Of a stretch of 64,000 nt of DNA, positions 19,201-27,872 are shown in pieces. Under the pieces are notes generated by a model, which ran no database searches, was not told where the DNA came from, and worked only from the letters and a program-made list of their open reading frames with translations. The DNA is taken from contig NZ_CAJHCR010000002.1 in assembly GCF_904848585.1 (NCBI RefSeq), positions 62,001 to 126,000 of the forward strand, given 5' to 3'. The stretch is from Paraburkholderia kirstenboschensis (GTDB lineage: Bacteria > Pseudomonadota > Gammaproteobacteria > Burkholderiales > Burkholderiaceae). The position numbers and the translations under genes were made by a program. Positions within the stretch are counted from its first letter, which is position 1. Each line of letters begins with the position of its first letter.

Positions 19201-19835
19201 TGGTGGTCCCGCGTTGATCCGGCGCCAATCGCGCCGGCGACGACAAGTCCCGTCTCGATCCCGATACGCATCTGCAGGCGTACGCCGTGCTCGACTTCGA
19301 TGCGATCGTTGGCCTCTCGAAGCGCCGAAACGACAGCGAGAGCGGAAAGTACCGCGCGCACGGCATCGTCTTCGTGCGCATTCGGGTAGCCGAAATAAAC
19401 GAGCAGGCCGTCACCGATGTAAAGCGCGATGTGACCTTCATGAACTTCGATCACGCTTGCGCAGACTTGATGATAGATCCCTAGCAGGCGTCGCATGTCC
19501 TCGGGATCGAAGCGCTCCGCGAGAGCCGTGGAATCGATCAGGTCGACGAACATCACGGTGAGTTGCCGCCTCTCGGCCACAGCGGTTTCGGGCGCGGCCG
19601 GCGAAGGCAAGTCTGCTCGTTCCTTCGCGCGGTCGAGCGATCGCGGGTGGGATTCGCTCCGTGCCGCAAGCCCTTTTGCGAGCCGCTTGCGGTCGCCGAG
19701 CGTCAGGCCGAGTTCCTTTAAATCGCCCTCGGACAGGTCGCCGAGCACGTCCCAGTCGATCCCTTGCGATACGAACTTCGTGGCGTGCCCACCGAGGCCA
19801 ATCTGCACCAGCCATGTCGTCAGATCGTCCGTCAT
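16212..19835 (-). CDS. SAM domain, degenerate class III cyclase, AAA-type ATPase and TPR protein
   Basis: The 1207-residue protein is a paralogue of the 12517 cyclase with the same order: SAM-like (1-60), cyclase-like (about 90-265), ATPase (about 290-560, Walker A GEPGIGKS, VIVEDAHWIDPSSLEFV) and long TPR-like region. The cyclase part keeps the metal Asp residues (FVDLIDSTAL, YIGDGLLVYFG). However, the transition-state Asn is Ile (GEAPIIAARL), the purine-contacting Lys is Leu (ALYIGD) and the second specificity Asp aligns with His (HQAIVG). The ATC Ile codon is one base from AAC. Normal cyclase activity is therefore doubtful, and it may act as a regulator or ATPase sensor. The DUF4242 gene follows 57 bp downstream. 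Confidence 0.92.
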   Translation of the reverse strand: MTDDLTTWLVQIGLGGHATKFVSQGIDWDVLGDLSEGDLKELGLTLGDRKRLAKGLAARSESHPRSLDRAKERADLPSPAAPETAVAERRQLTVMFVDLIDSTALAERFDPEDMRRLLGIYHQVCASVIEVHEGHIALYIGDGLLVYFGYPNAHEDDAVRAVLSALAVVSALREANDRIEVEHGVRLQMRIGIETGLVVAGAIGAGSTRDHQAIVGEAPIIAARLQSVAPPDAIVVGPATQRLIEGSFLLEDFGWQELKGITGPVRVQRVLAQTDSIDRFEVRAVYGITPLVGRAAELDMIRQRWKQSVDGEMRCVVLSGEPGIGKSRVLRAFGDGISGDNHAVVSLHCSSYYCNSPFWPVLRWLRRAFGLGPDAPDSSDLERLEAAIARLRLDADETLLVLTSLLGIPAGGRHPAIDASSPSFKRRTLDVLVAIIEKSTQVQPVLVIVEDAHWIDPSSLEFVRLVLERLVATPLLLLLTARPEFEPGWIYPHLVQVNLDRLSRRDCIAMIERLTNGKRLPPVVLDQIVAKTDGVPLFVEELTKAVLQGELLQDAGTSYELKGTPQTIAIPDTLQGSLLSRLDRLEPAVKETAQIAATVGREFGRKLLGLIASRSENDLQETLDRLIEAEIIVPASVKPGEGDVYLFRHALIQEIAYQSLLLARRRQYHALIATALEDHYPEVVNRQPELIAQNFAAADLPDRAIGYWQRAAEQALAGAAYDEAIAHAQRGLELISRCSYSNQDRAAHLVPLLLTRGGAEIRLARREAIATFRQAAQVAREQNLPSFLVQAALGFDTAETFLEGSGKASLSLLEEALGLIGTEESVERCRLLSRLVRTVHMTGAGEQADELVLEAVALARRLNDLPSLFDALACDMMHIGARPLPADKFPERANVLQELSQIAEDLGDAHTIGHACARCLAGYLEIGAVERFESALERYRQIATSGQHFVDKWCVTGAQAMRAILVGDFAVAEHKARESLKMAQSVDAKLATGVYGMQMFSIRREQGRLAEVAPLFKRFVDEHSEDAAWRPGLMLICSDLGFDAQARDNLERLAESESSIPVDSKRLVTLTYLAEVAARLHDVGHAEQIYARLLPFRDQVVTVPVFTLCCGSAARHLGMLAGTLGDWSVAEEHFEYALCMDERLRAPPWLAHSRHEFALMLAARNRIEDRARARDLLAAAATAASELKMFALVERIRAAGTSTGLTH

Positions 19836-20034
19836 CGTTAGAACTCTGCTGTGCCGTCGAGGACTATGATCGGCGTGCTAACGCGACTTGTCCATGCACG
19901 TTCTCGCCCATTCCGCACCGCTTAAGTAAGAGGAACGAACATTGCGGCGCCTGGCAATCCTGCGATTAGCGATGCCGGGCTCCTCACAGACCGGCGGGAG
20001 CCGACGTTCGAATGCCGTCCTAACGGCGCTTGCT

Positions 20035-20313
20035 CTATCGTATCGACGACGGGTGACATGCAAGCGCGGTCACCTCGATCGACATGTATGGAAATAGCGG
20101 TAAGCCAGAAAGAATCTCGTGCAGTTCGTCGTGCGAGTCGACGTCGAAGATACTGTAGTTCGCATACTGACCAACGACCCGGTGCAACTGCTGCCATTTC
20201 CCCTGTCGTTGTAGCTCTTGCGAATATGCCTTTTCACGGGCCTTGATTTCATCGGCTTGAGCAACCGGCATATCCTGCGGCAGGTGTACATCCATTCTTG
20301 CGAGATACAGCAT
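20035..20313 (-). CDS. catC: Muconolactone delta-isomerase
   Basis: The 92-residue protein starts MLYLARMDVHLPQDMP and contains KAYSQELQRQGKWQQLHRVVGQYANYSIFDVDSHDELHEIL, the hallmark of CatC. It converts muconolactone to 3-oxoadipate enol-lactone in the cytoplasm. A ribosome-binding site (AAGGAG) lies just before the ATG. The gene follows catB by 74 bp on the same strand and is the last visible step of the ortho-cleavage branch here; catD is absent from the window. Confidence 0.96.
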   Translation of the reverse strand: MLYLARMDVHLPQDMPVAQADEIKAREKAYSQELQRQGKWQQLHRVVGQYANYSIFDVDSHDELHEILSGLPLFPYMSIEVTALACHPSSIR

Positions 20314-20387
20314 TTCTGCTCCTTACGAGACGCTTCTTGAGTTGCTGGGTGATTGCGTCATTTCGACTGTCGAATGACCGGTTGTGC

Positions 20388-21515
20388 TCAGGCCTTTTTA
20401 TCCCGGCGGTAGAAAGCGAGCTTCTCTTCATCGATATGGAGTCCGAGCCCTGGCCCTTCAGGAATGTGCAAGTCGAAATCGCGATAATGGGGGCGAGCCG
20501 TCACCACGTCATCTTTAAGCAGGAGTGGACCAAAAAGCTCAGTACCCCATGACAGTTGCGGAAGCGCGCCGAATCCATGCGCGGAAGCAATCGAGCCGAT
20601 GCTGCCTTCGAGCATGGTGCCGCCGTACAGCGCCACGCCGGCGGCGTCCGCGATGGCCGCAGTCCGCATCATTCCGTAGATGCCACCTGACTTCGCAATC
20701 TTTAATGCGAAAACGTCAGCGCAGGAGCCACGTACGAGTTCGAGAGCGTCTTCGGGACCGGTTACCCCCTCGTCTGCCATTATTGGCACGATGAAACGAG
20801 CAGCTAGTCGGGCAAGTGCGCCGCGTTGTTCGCGAGGCGTGGGTTGTTCGATGAGGTCGATGCCGGCGGCTTCCATCGCGGCAATTCCCAGCGCGGCATC
20901 AACTTCATTCCATGCCTGATTCACGTCCACGGTGATTCTGGCGCGGTCGCCGAAGGCCGCCTTGATTTTTGACACGTGAGCTACGTCGTCGCGAACGCTA
21001 CGCCGTCCAATCTTCAGCTTGAACGTATTGTGCCGACGTTCAGCGAGAAGCATTTCGGCTTCTTCTATGTCGTGATCGGTGTCGCCGCTCGCGAGCGTCC
21101 AGAGGACCGGAAGAGTCTTGCGAACGGCTCCGCCGAGCAGCGCCGACATCGGCACGCCAAGACGTTTGCCCTGCGCATCCAGCAGCGCCGTTTCGATACC
21201 CGACTTGGCGAACCGATTGCCACGGGCAACCTTGTTCAGCTTGAGCATCGCGTCGTTCACGTTCGTCGCATCCTGTCCGACCAACACCGGGGCCAGGTAT
21301 GTGTCGATGGTCAGTTTGATGCCTTCGGGACTCTCTTCGCCGTAAGAGAGACCACCGATGGTCGTTGCTTCCCCAATGCCTTCGATGTCGTCGCTCGCGC
21401 GAAGGCGGATGATGACCATGGTTTGTTGCTGCATCGTCGCCATGGAAAGCTGATGCGCGCGAATGGTTGGAAGGTCAACTAGGATCGCTTCGACGGAGGT
21501 GATTTGCGGGTTCAT
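20388..21515 (-). CDS. catB: Muconate cycloisomerase
   Basis: This protein has 375 residues from the ATG at 21515; the frame is open to 21731 but upstream sequence does not look coding. It is an enolase-superfamily lactonising enzyme: catalytic Lys in FKLKIGRR, metal ligands in VDVNQAW, IEQPTP and ADEGVTG, and the second Lys in ALKIAKSGG. It turns cis,cis-muconate into muconolactone using divalent metal. Length is normal for CatB. It lies between the LysR gene (104 bp upstream) and catC, all on the minus strand, so the three may be one transcript. Confidence 0.96.
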   Translation of the reverse strand: MNPQITSVEAILVDLPTIRAHQLSMATMQQQTMVIIRLRASDDIEGIGEATTIGGLSYGEESPEGIKLTIDTYLAPVLVGQDATNVNDAMLKLNKVARGNRFAKSGIETALLDAQGKRLGVPMSALLGGAVRKTLPVLWTLASGDTDHDIEEAEMLLAERRHNTFKLKIGRRSVRDDVAHVSKIKAAFGDRARITVDVNQAWNEVDAALGIAAMEAAGIDLIEQPTPREQRGALARLAARFIVPIMADEGVTGPEDALELVRGSCADVFALKIAKSGGIYGMMRTAAIADAAGVALYGGTMLEGSIGSIASAHGFGALPQLSWGTELFGPLLLKDDVVTARPHYRDFDLHIPEGPGLGLHIDEEKLAFYRRDKKA

Positions 21516-21618
21516 ACCTGAGGGACGAGGTTGGAGAGTTGCTGAAGTATTGCGCGCGCAATCTTCCCCTGTCCAAGACCATCGACGTCTAGTGTCATAC
21601 CGCCAAGGTATAACCGGC

Positions 21619-22542
21619 TTACCGCCCCCCGTCTGTGCGGGCGACGGAAGCGACCTGCTCTTCTTCGTACAGTCGATAAATGAGATCGAGCATCTCGCTG
21701 ATGTCGCGCGACTCGTCCATCGCACGCACACTCATGATGATCGGCGACACCAGAGTCGGGTCGTCCAGTTCCTTATAACTCACGTCGTCTCGCTTAAGGC
21801 CATAAACGCTGCTCGGGACGATGGAAATCCCCTCGCCGGCCGCGACTAGCCCCAACGCAATCTGAATTTCCCGGACTTCATAGATTTTTCGCGGCTTCAA
21901 TCCTCGGTCGTGAAAGGCGGCGAGGACCTGGTCTGCGTAGCTCGGACGCGGCGTTTTCGGGTAGATGATCAGCGTTTCGTTGACAAGGTCTCGCAAGGCT
22001 GAAACAGGCTTGGAAATAGAGAGCGGGTGGCCGAGAGGAAACGCGACAATCATCTTCTCTTCTCGCAGAACCACTCGCCGAATGTTCGCATCCTCTAGCC
22101 GGATGCGGCCAAAACCGACATCGATCCGTCCGTCCTTGAGCGCCCTGATCTGGTCTGTGGTCGACATCTCGTGAAGGCTGAGCTCGACCGTCGGATTCTC
22201 GTCTCGAAAGCGGCGAATTATTTTTGGCAGCAACCCGTATAGGGTCGATGCGACAAAACCGACGGACATGCTGCGCTCGATGTTGCCCACTCGTCGTGTC
22301 ATCGACTCGAGCTCCGCAGTCTGTGCGAGCAATTGCACTGCGTGGCCGTAAAAGAACTTGCCCGTCTCCGTCAGTTTCAGAGGGCGCGAGTTTCTTTCAA
22401 AGAGCTGCACGCCCAAGGTCTCTTCCAGTTGCTGTATCTGCCGACTGAGCGGTGGTTGCGCGATATGAAGGCGCTGCGCGGCCCGCGTGAAGTTCCGCTC
22501 TTCGGCAACCGCCACGAAGTACCGGAGGTGTCGCAGCTCCAT
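21619..22542 (-). CDS. catR: LysR-type regulator of catechol/benzoate genes (CatR/BenM-like)
   Basis: The 307-residue protein has an N-terminal LysR winged helix (MELRHLRYFVAVAEERNFTR, LHIAQPPLSRQIQQLEETLG) and an effector domain with GFVASTLYGLLPKIIRRFR and VAAGEGISIVPSSV as in CatR, CatM and BenM. Those proteins respond to cis,cis-muconate. The gene is divergent from catA with 176 bp between starts and precedes catBC on its own strand, the expected position to control both arms. Whether it is functionally CatR or BenM cannot be told from sequence. Confidence 0.9.
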   Translation of the reverse strand: MELRHLRYFVAVAEERNFTRAAQRLHIAQPPLSRQIQQLEETLGVQLFERNSRPLKLTETGKFFYGHAVQLLAQTAELESMTRRVGNIERSMSVGFVASTLYGLLPKIIRRFRDENPTVELSLHEMSTTDQIRALKDGRIDVGFGRIRLEDANIRRVVLREEKMIVAFPLGHPLSISKPVSALRDLVNETLIIYPKTPRPSYADQVLAAFHDRGLKPRKIYEVREIQIALGLVAAGEGISIVPSSVYGLKRDDVSYKELDDPTLVSPIIMSVRAMDESRDISEMLDLIYRLYEEEQVASVARTDGGR

Positions 22543-22545
22543 TCA

Positions 22546-22560
22546 ATACCTCTCAGATAT
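22546..22560. promoter_or_regulatory. Possible CatR/BenM operator, ATAC-N7-ATAT
   Basis: ATACCTCTCAGATAT starts 3 bp upstream of the regulator's own start codon (the codon's distal base is 22542) and is one mismatch from the ATAC-N7-GTAT consensus known for BenM/CatM. Its position would favour autoregulation. Confidence 0.4.
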
Positions 22561-22640
22561 AGCCCAATACTAAATCGGTGTTGGACCGGTCCATTTGCAC
22601 TCAACTATCCTGCATTCATACCGAGTTTCACAGCCCGATT

Positions 22641-22655
22641 ATACCTTCTGAGCAT
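22641..22655. promoter_or_regulatory. Possible second CatR/BenM site upstream of catA
   Basis: ATACCTTCTGAGCAT has a perfect left half (ATAC) with spacing 7 and a one-mismatch right half (GCAT for GTAT); it resembles the box at 22546. It lies 64-78 bp upstream of the catA start codon. No clear -35/-10 pair was identified. Confidence 0.35.
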
Positions 22656-22718
22656 ACTTCAACCGGGTAGAAACAAGGGTTAACCCCATCGAAAAATACA
22701 GAGAGTCAGGAGCAGACA

Positions 22719-23654
22719 ATGAACGCCAAAGTGTTCGAAACGAACGAAGTGCAGGCCCTTCTCAAGGCCGCCGCCAATCTTGGTTGCGAGGACGGCAATG
22801 CCCGCACCAAGGAGATTACCCATCGCTTGCTGGGCGACCTCTTTAAGGCCATCGACGACCTCGACATCACCCCCGATGAGATTTGGGCAGGTGTGACCTA
22901 CTTCAATAAACTCGGACAAGACGGCGAAGCCGCGCTTCTGGCTGCTGGCCTCGGTCTGGAAAAGTATCTCGACATCCGGATGGATGCGCAGGACCTGGAG
23001 GCAGACATTCATGGCGGCACGCCGCGAACCATTGAAGGGCCGTTGTATGTCGCTGGCGCGCCGGTGCGTGACGGTGTATCGAAAATCGATGTCAATCCTG
23101 ACGAAGACGCTGACCCGCTCATTATCCATGGCACTGTGACTGGGCTCGACGGCGAGCCCGTGGCGGGCGCAGTGGTCGAATGCTGGCACGCCAACTCGAA
23201 GGGCTTCTATTCGCATTTCGACCCGACCGGCGCACAGAGCGAGTTCAACCTTCGCGGCGCGGTGCGAACCGGTGCCGACGGCAAGTATGAATTCCGCACA
23301 CTCATGCCGGTGGGCTACGGCTGCCCGCCGCACGGCGCCACGCAACAACTGCTGAACATGCTTGCCCGGCACGGTAATCGTCCGGCGCACGTGCACTTCT
23401 TCGTTACCAGCGATAAAACGCGCAAGCTGACGACGCAAATCAACATCGAAGGCGACCCGTTGATTTGGGACGACTTCGCCTATGCCACTCGCGAGGAACT
23501 CGTTCCTCAAGTCGTCGACAAGACGGGCGGCATTGCCCTGGGTCTCAAAGCCGATGCGTACAAAGAAATCCAGTTCGACATCGCGCTGAGTCCACTGATT
23601 AAGGGTAAAGACAACCAGCTCGTCAATCGCCCGCGGGCATCAGCTGCGGCGTAA
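22719..23654 (+). CDS. catA: Catechol 1,2-dioxygenase
   Basis: The 311-residue intradiol dioxygenase opens catechol to cis,cis-muconate. The four iron ligands are in place: Tyr164 (GFYSHFD), Tyr200 (PVGYGCPP), His224 and His226 (RPAHVHFF). An N-terminal helical dimerisation region precedes the catalytic domain, as usual. The gene is divergent from the LysR gene and is followed 106 bp downstream by benA on the same strand, so catA-benABCD is probably one regulated unit. Confidence 0.97.
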   Translation: MNAKVFETNEVQALLKAAANLGCEDGNARTKEITHRLLGDLFKAIDDLDITPDEIWAGVTYFNKLGQDGEAALLAAGLGLEKYLDIRMDAQDLEADIHGGTPRTIEGPLYVAGAPVRDGVSKIDVNPDEDADPLIIHGTVTGLDGEPVAGAVVECWHANSKGFYSHFDPTGAQSEFNLRGAVRTGADGKYEFRTLMPVGYGCPPHGATQQLLNMLARHGNRPAHVHFFVTSDKTRKLTTQINIEGDPLIWDDFAYATREELVPQVVDKTGGIALGLKADAYKEIQFDIALSPLIKGKDNQLVNRPRASAAA

Positions 23655-23666
23655 CCGCTCGACACG

Positions 23667-23692
23667 GCGGCTTTCTGACCGGCTAGCCGCCT
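23667..23692. terminator. Inverted repeat between catA and benA
   Basis: GGCGGCT and AGCCGCC form a 7-bp stem around a 12-nt loop just after the catA stop. There is no T-run, so it could attenuate, protect the transcript end or do nothing. Confidence 0.35.
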
Positions 23693-23760
23693 GATTCTCG
23701 GCATAAATCATTGAGCCGATGCAAGGGCTCGTCCGCGGAGTCCGCATAGGGAGAGCAGAC

Positions 23761-25119
23761 ATGTGTGCAACTATCGACAAGGCGTTGAAGCTGGAAGACC
23801 TGCTGAGCAACGCCGTGCAGGATGACAAAGAAAACGGTGTTTTCCGTTGCCGTCGCGACATCTTCACCGATGCCGATTTGTACGAACTCGAGATGAAACA
23901 TATCTTCGAGAGTAACTGGGTTTATCTGGCGCACGAAAGCCAGATTCCTGATAACAACGACTACTACACCACGTGGATTGGTCGCCAGCCGATAGTTGTC
24001 ACGCGCGACAAAACCGGTGAATTACACGCGGTCATCAATGCCTGCGCGCACAAAGGTGCAATGCTGTGTCGTCGCAAGCACGGCAACAAGAGCAGCTTCA
24101 CCTGCCCTTTTCACGGATGGACGTTCTCGAACGCCGGCAAGCTCCTGAAAGTAAAGGACGAGAAGACCACCGAATACCCTGTGCAATTCAACAAGCAAGG
24201 CTCACACGACCTGAAGAAGGTTGCGCGCTTTCAGAACTACCGGGGTTTCCTGTTCGGCAGCCTGAATGCCGACGTCATGCCGCTCGAGGATTACCTCGGT
24301 GAGACGAAGGTCATCATCGACCAGATCGTTGCGCAGGCACCGGACGGCCTGGAAGTACTGCGCGGGAACTCCTCGTATATCTACGACGGCAACTGGAAGA
24401 TGCAGATGGAGAACGGCTGCGACGGTTATCACGTCAGCACCGTCCACTGGAACTACGCCGCAACGATGGGCCGACGCAAGGACGAAGGCACCAAGGCAGT
24501 GGATGCGAATAGCTGGAGCAAGTCGGTCGCCGGGGTGTACGGATTCGAGCACGGTCATATCCTGCTGTGGACCAACACCATGAACCCGGAAGTGAGGCCG
24601 GTTTATCGGCATCGCGACGAAATCACAGCGCGCGTCGGCGAAGACAAGGGGAAATTCGTCGTCAACCAGACCCGTAATCTGTGCCTTTATCCCAACGTTT
24701 TCCTGATGGACCAGTTCAGCACGCAGATTCGTGTGGTTCGTCCGATTAGCGTCGACAGGACCGAAGTCAGCATCTTCTGCTTCGCCCCCAAGGGTGAGAG
24801 TGCCGAAGACCGCGCGACCCGCATTCGCCAATACGAAGATTTCTTCAACGTATCGGGCATGGGGACCAGTGACGACCTCGAAGAATTTCGCGCGTGTCAG
24901 GCCGGGTACGCCGGTTCAACGACGATGTGGAACGACCTCTCGCGCGGTGCTCCGCTGTGGATTCACGGACCGGATGAAAACGCGAGAAGCATGGGCTTGA
25001 ATCCGCTCATCTCTGGAGAACGTAGCGAAGATGAGGGCCTCTTTGTGGTCCAGCACGAATACTGGTTGCAGGTGATGCGCGAAGCCTTGCGAAAAGAACA
25101 AGCGGAGGCGACGGTATGA
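23761..25119 (+). CDS. benA: Benzoate 1,2-dioxygenase, large (alpha) subunit
   Basis: The 452-residue Rieske oxygenase subunit starts at the ATG at 23761, after AGGGAG. Rieske ligands are C-A-H in [10 protein letters not shown] (about 95-97) and C-x2-H in TCPFHGW (about 115-118). The mononuclear iron site has DGYHVSTVH (about 221-229) and a later Asp in DDLEEF. Segments such as [12 protein letters not shown] and [17 protein letters not shown] match BenA more closely than the anthranilate enzyme AntA. It dihydroxylates benzoate to the 1,2-cis-diol acid with BenB and BenC. Its stop overlaps the benB start (ATGA). Confidence 0.94.
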   Translation: MCATIDKALKLEDLLSNAVQDDKENGVFRCRRDIFTDADLYELEMKHIFESNWVYLAHESQIPDNNDYYTTWIGRQPIVVTRDKTGELHAVINACAHKGAMLCRRKHGNKSSFTCPFHGWTFSNAGKLLKVKDEKTTEYPVQFNKQGSHDLKKVARFQNYRGFLFGSLNADVMPLEDYLGETKVIIDQIVAQAPDGLEVLRGNSSYIYDGNWKMQMENGCDGYHVSTVHWNYAATMGRRKDEGTKAVDANSWSKSVAGVYGFEHGHILLWTNTMNPEVRPVYRHRDEITARVGEDKGKFVVNQTRNLCLYPNVFLMDQFSTQIRVVRPISVDRTEVSIFCFAPKGESAEDRATRIRQYEDFFNVSGMGTSDDLEEFRACQAGYAGSTTMWNDLSRGAPLWIHGPDENARSMGLNPLISGERSEDEGLFVVQHEYWLQVMREALRKEQAEATV

Positions 25120-25604
25120 GCTTCGACTATCAAAAACTCTGTCGCGCCCTTTATCAGGAAGCCCGTTTCCTGGATGACCGTCAATGGGACGAGTGGCTCG
25201 CCTGCTACACAGAGGACGTCACTTACTGGATGCCGGCGTGGGACGACGATGACACGCTGACGGAGGACCCGCAGAGGCAGATCTCGTTGATGTACTACGC
25301 AGACCGGGGTGGCCTCGAAGACCGCGTATTCCGCATCAAGACCGAACGAAGCGGCGCTTCGATGCCAGAACCGCGCACGAGCCACAACGTGACCAATGTG
25401 GAAGTGCTGGCTGAGCGTGATGGCGAAGTGGACCTTCGATACAACTTCAACACGCTTATTCACCGCTACAAGATTACGGACCAGTTCTTCGGCACGATGT
25501 ACGTAACCTTGCGCACGGTCGACGACCGTCTGCTGATTTCCAGCAAGAAGATTGCACTTAAGAACGACTATATCCGACAGGTGCTCGACGTCTATCACGT
25601 TTGA
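25116..25604 (+). CDS. benB: Benzoate 1,2-dioxygenase, small (beta) subunit
   Basis: The 162-residue protein opens [31 protein letters not shown] and carries the SnoaL-like beta-subunit pattern ([26 protein letters not shown]). It forms the structural part of the alpha3-beta3 oxygenase. It overlaps benA by four bases (ATGA), which implies translational coupling, and benC follows after 39 bp. Confidence 0.95.
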   Translation: MSFDYQKLCRALYQEARFLDDRQWDEWLACYTEDVTYWMPAWDDDDTLTEDPQRQISLMYYADRGGLEDRVFRIKTERSGASMPEPRTSHNVTNVEVLAERDGEVDLRYNFNTLIHRYKITDQFFGTMYVTLRTVDDRLLISSKKIALKNDYIRQVLDVYHV

Positions 25605-25643
25605 TGCCACCGGTCGGATAGAGACAAGGAAGTAGGAGACAAC

Positions 25644-26666
25644 ATGTCCAGCTACAACATTGCACTGAACTTCGAAGACGGAGTGACCCGCTTCGTCGAA
25701 TGCAAGGCCGGCGAGAAGGTTCTCGATGCCGCCTTTCGCGCCAGGATCAACTTGCCGATGGACTGCTCTGACGGCGTATGCGGTACCTGCAAATGCCGGG
25801 CGGAGAGTGGCAGCTACGATCTGGGCGATGACTACATAGAGGACGCGCTTACCGACGACGAGAAGCAGAGCGGTCTCGTCCTCACATGTCAGATGGTTCC
25901 CGAGAGCAATTGTGTCATTGCGGTCCCGGCATCGTCGACGGCCTGCAAGACCGAGCAAAGCAAGTTCGCCGCCACGGTCACAAAGGTCGAGGAGCACAAC
26001 GACGCGGCCGTCGTGCTCGAGATGGACGTGGACGGCGTCCCGCCCGTCTTCCTTGCCGGTCAGTACGTCAACATCGATGTACCCGGCAGCGGCGAACATC
26101 GCTCCTACTCGTTCTCATCGTCGCCCGGCGAATCGAAAATCAGCTTTTTGATCAAGAAGATTCCCGGTGGCGTAATGAGCACCTGGCTCGAATCGGCCCA
26201 GCCTGGTAACAAGGTTCAGCTAACCGGACCGATGGGCATCTTCTATTTGCGTCCTGTCAAACGGCCCTTACTGTTCCTCGCAGGCGGCACGGGGCTCGCC
26301 CCGTTCCTGTCGATGCTGGAAGTACTGGCCAGTGCGAACTCTCAGCAGACGGTGCACCTCGTCTACGGCGTGACCCGCGACCTCGACCTGGTGTTGGTCG
26401 AGGCCATCCAGGCATACACGGAAAAACTTCCCAATTTCACGTTCAGCACCGTTGTGGCTGCGGCCGAATCCAGCCACCCGCGCAAGGGCTGGGTGACCCA
26501 GCACATGCCCGCCGAATGTCTGAACGACGGAGATGTCGACGTGTACCTGTGCGGCCCGCCGCCGATGGTGGATGCTGTACGCAAATACTTCGACGAAAAC
26601 GGTGTAGAGCCAATGAGCTTTCACTACGAGAAATTTACCCCCAACGCAGCACTGGTGGACTCATGA
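25644..26666 (+). CDS. benC: Benzoate dioxygenase reductase
   Basis: The 340-residue electron-transfer protein has a plant-type 2Fe-2S ferredoxin domain first (residues 1-95, Cys in CSDGVCGTCKC and LTCQM), then FAD-binding (HRSYSFSSSPGE) and NAD-binding (LFLAGGTGLAPFLSM, CGPPPMVDAVR) domains. It passes electrons from NADH to BenA. The start follows AGTAGGAG. Its stop overlaps the benD start (ATGA). Confidence 0.96.
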   Translation: MSSYNIALNFEDGVTRFVECKAGEKVLDAAFRARINLPMDCSDGVCGTCKCRAESGSYDLGDDYIEDALTDDEKQSGLVLTCQMVPESNCVIAVPASSTACKTEQSKFAATVTKVEEHNDAAVVLEMDVDGVPPVFLAGQYVNIDVPGSGEHRSYSFSSSPGESKISFLIKKIPGGVMSTWLESAQPGNKVQLTGPMGIFYLRPVKRPLLFLAGGTGLAPFLSMLEVLASANSQQTVHLVYGVTRDLDLVLVEAIQAYTEKLPNFTFSTVVAAAESSHPRKGWVTQHMPAECLNDGDVDVYLCGPPPMVDAVRKYFDENGVEPMSFHYEKFTPNAALVDS

Positions 26667-27439
26667 ACGCGCAAAGGTTCGAAGGCAAGGTGATGGTAGT
26701 CACGGGAGCGGCGCAGGGAATCGGGCGCGGCGTCGCCCTGCGTGCAGCATCGGAGGGTGCGAAAGTGCTGTTGGTGGACCGCGCCGAGTTTGTCTCCGAT
26801 GTCGCCGCCGAAGCGATTGGTGCCCAGACAGCCGGCTTCGTCGCAGACCTCGAGACGTATGAAGGTGCAGCTTCGACAATGGCTTTCGCGGCGCAAAAGT
26901 TTGGCCGGATCGACATCCTCGTCAATGCGGTGGGCGGTGCCATTCGCATGCGGCCTTTCGCGGAATTCGAACCGGCCCAGATCGATGCTGAAATCCGCCG
27001 TTCCCTGATGCCGACCCTGTATGCGTGCCATGCGGTTCTCCCTCAGATGCTGATGCAAGGCCGGGGAACCATTGTCAACGTCTCATCGAATGCCACACGA
27101 GGTATTCGCCGCGTGCCCTACTCGGCTGCCAAGGGTGGCGTCAATGCGCTAACCCAGTCGCTCGCGATGGAGTACGGCGAACGCAACATCCGCGTGGTCG
27201 CTGCTGCCCCGGGCGGGACAGATGCGCCTCCGCGACGCGTGCCTCGCAACGCAGCCGGAGATAACGACCAGGAAAGGGCCTGGATGAGCGAAGCCGTGAA
27301 GCAGGTGGCTGAGTCCAACTTCTTCAAGCGCTATGGGACGCTTGAAGAGCAAGTCGCGCCGATTCTCTTTCTTGCATCCGACGAAGCTGGCTACATCACG
27401 GGTGCCGTGTTGCCGGTTGCCGGCGGCGACAACGGCTAG
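26663..27439 (+). CDS. benD: Benzoate cis-diol dehydrogenase
   Basis: The 258-residue short-chain dehydrogenase has the nucleotide loop TGAAQGIGRG, NAVGG, catalytic Ser in NVSSNATRG and Y-x3-K in YSAAKGG. BenD oxidises and decarboxylates the benzoate cis-diol to catechol, closing the route to CatA. It overlaps benC by four bases. The frame is open back to 26516, but that overlaps benC and has no good start. Confidence 0.94.
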   Translation: MNAQRFEGKVMVVTGAAQGIGRGVALRAASEGAKVLLVDRAEFVSDVAAEAIGAQTAGFVADLETYEGAASTMAFAAQKFGRIDILVNAVGGAIRMRPFAEFEPAQIDAEIRRSLMPTLYACHAVLPQMLMQGRGTIVNVSSNATRGIRRVPYSAAKGGVNALTQSLAMEYGERNIRVVAAAPGGTDAPPRRVPRNAAGDNDQERAWMSEAVKQVAESNFFKRYGTLEEQVAPILFLASDEAGYITGAVLPVAGGDNG

Positions 27440-27473
27440 AGCCATGAATCCAAATTAGTCTGGAGACGCCGCA

Positions 27474-27872
27474 ATGAAGGAACGCAAAGCCGTCGTGCCG
27501 GCCGGAATGGAAGCGGTGTACGAAAGAATTCGCTACGCTCCCGCGGTCAAGGTCGGAAGCACCATATACGTGTCTGGCCAGATTGGTCGCGACGACAAGA
27601 TGAAACTCGTTGAAGGTCGCGAAGCCCAGACAGTTCAAGCGTTCGAGAACCTGAAGAAAGTACTCGAGTGTGCAGGTGCTTCGCTGAGCGACGTGGTGGA
27701 CGTCACCACATTTCACACCGATATGCGCGACTTACCATTGTTCATAGAAATACGTGACCGCTATCTCACGACGCACCCTATGCCGGCATGGACGGCCATC
27801 GGCGCGCACATGCTCGGGGGCACAGCCGGTTATATCGTTGAAATAAAGGCTGTCGCTGTCCTGCCCGATTAA
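27474..27872 (+). CDS. RidA-family protein lacking the canonical arginine
   Basis: The 132-residue protein has the YjgF/RidA core (TIYVSGQIGRDDKMKLVEG, NLKKVLECAGASLSDVVDVTTF, YIVEIKAVAVLPD). In archetypal RidA the Arg of a PARS motif is essential for enamine/imine deamination; here the motif reads PAWT, so that residue is Trp. It is therefore likely a different Rid subgroup with unknown substrate. It lies 34 bp after benD on the same strand and probably belongs to the ben transcript. Confidence 0.85.
   Translation: MKERKAVVPAGMEAVYERIRYAPAVKVGSTIYVSGQIGRDDKMKLVEGREAQTVQAFENLKKVLECAGASLSDVVDVTTFHTDMRDLPLFIEIRDRYLTTHPMPAWTAIGAHMLGGTAGYIVEIKAVAVLPD

Noticed and set aside
23761..26666. Anthranilate dioxygenase (antABC)
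   Set aside because: The large-subunit segments match BenA more closely than AntA, and benD, needed for benzoate but not anthranilate, follows directly.
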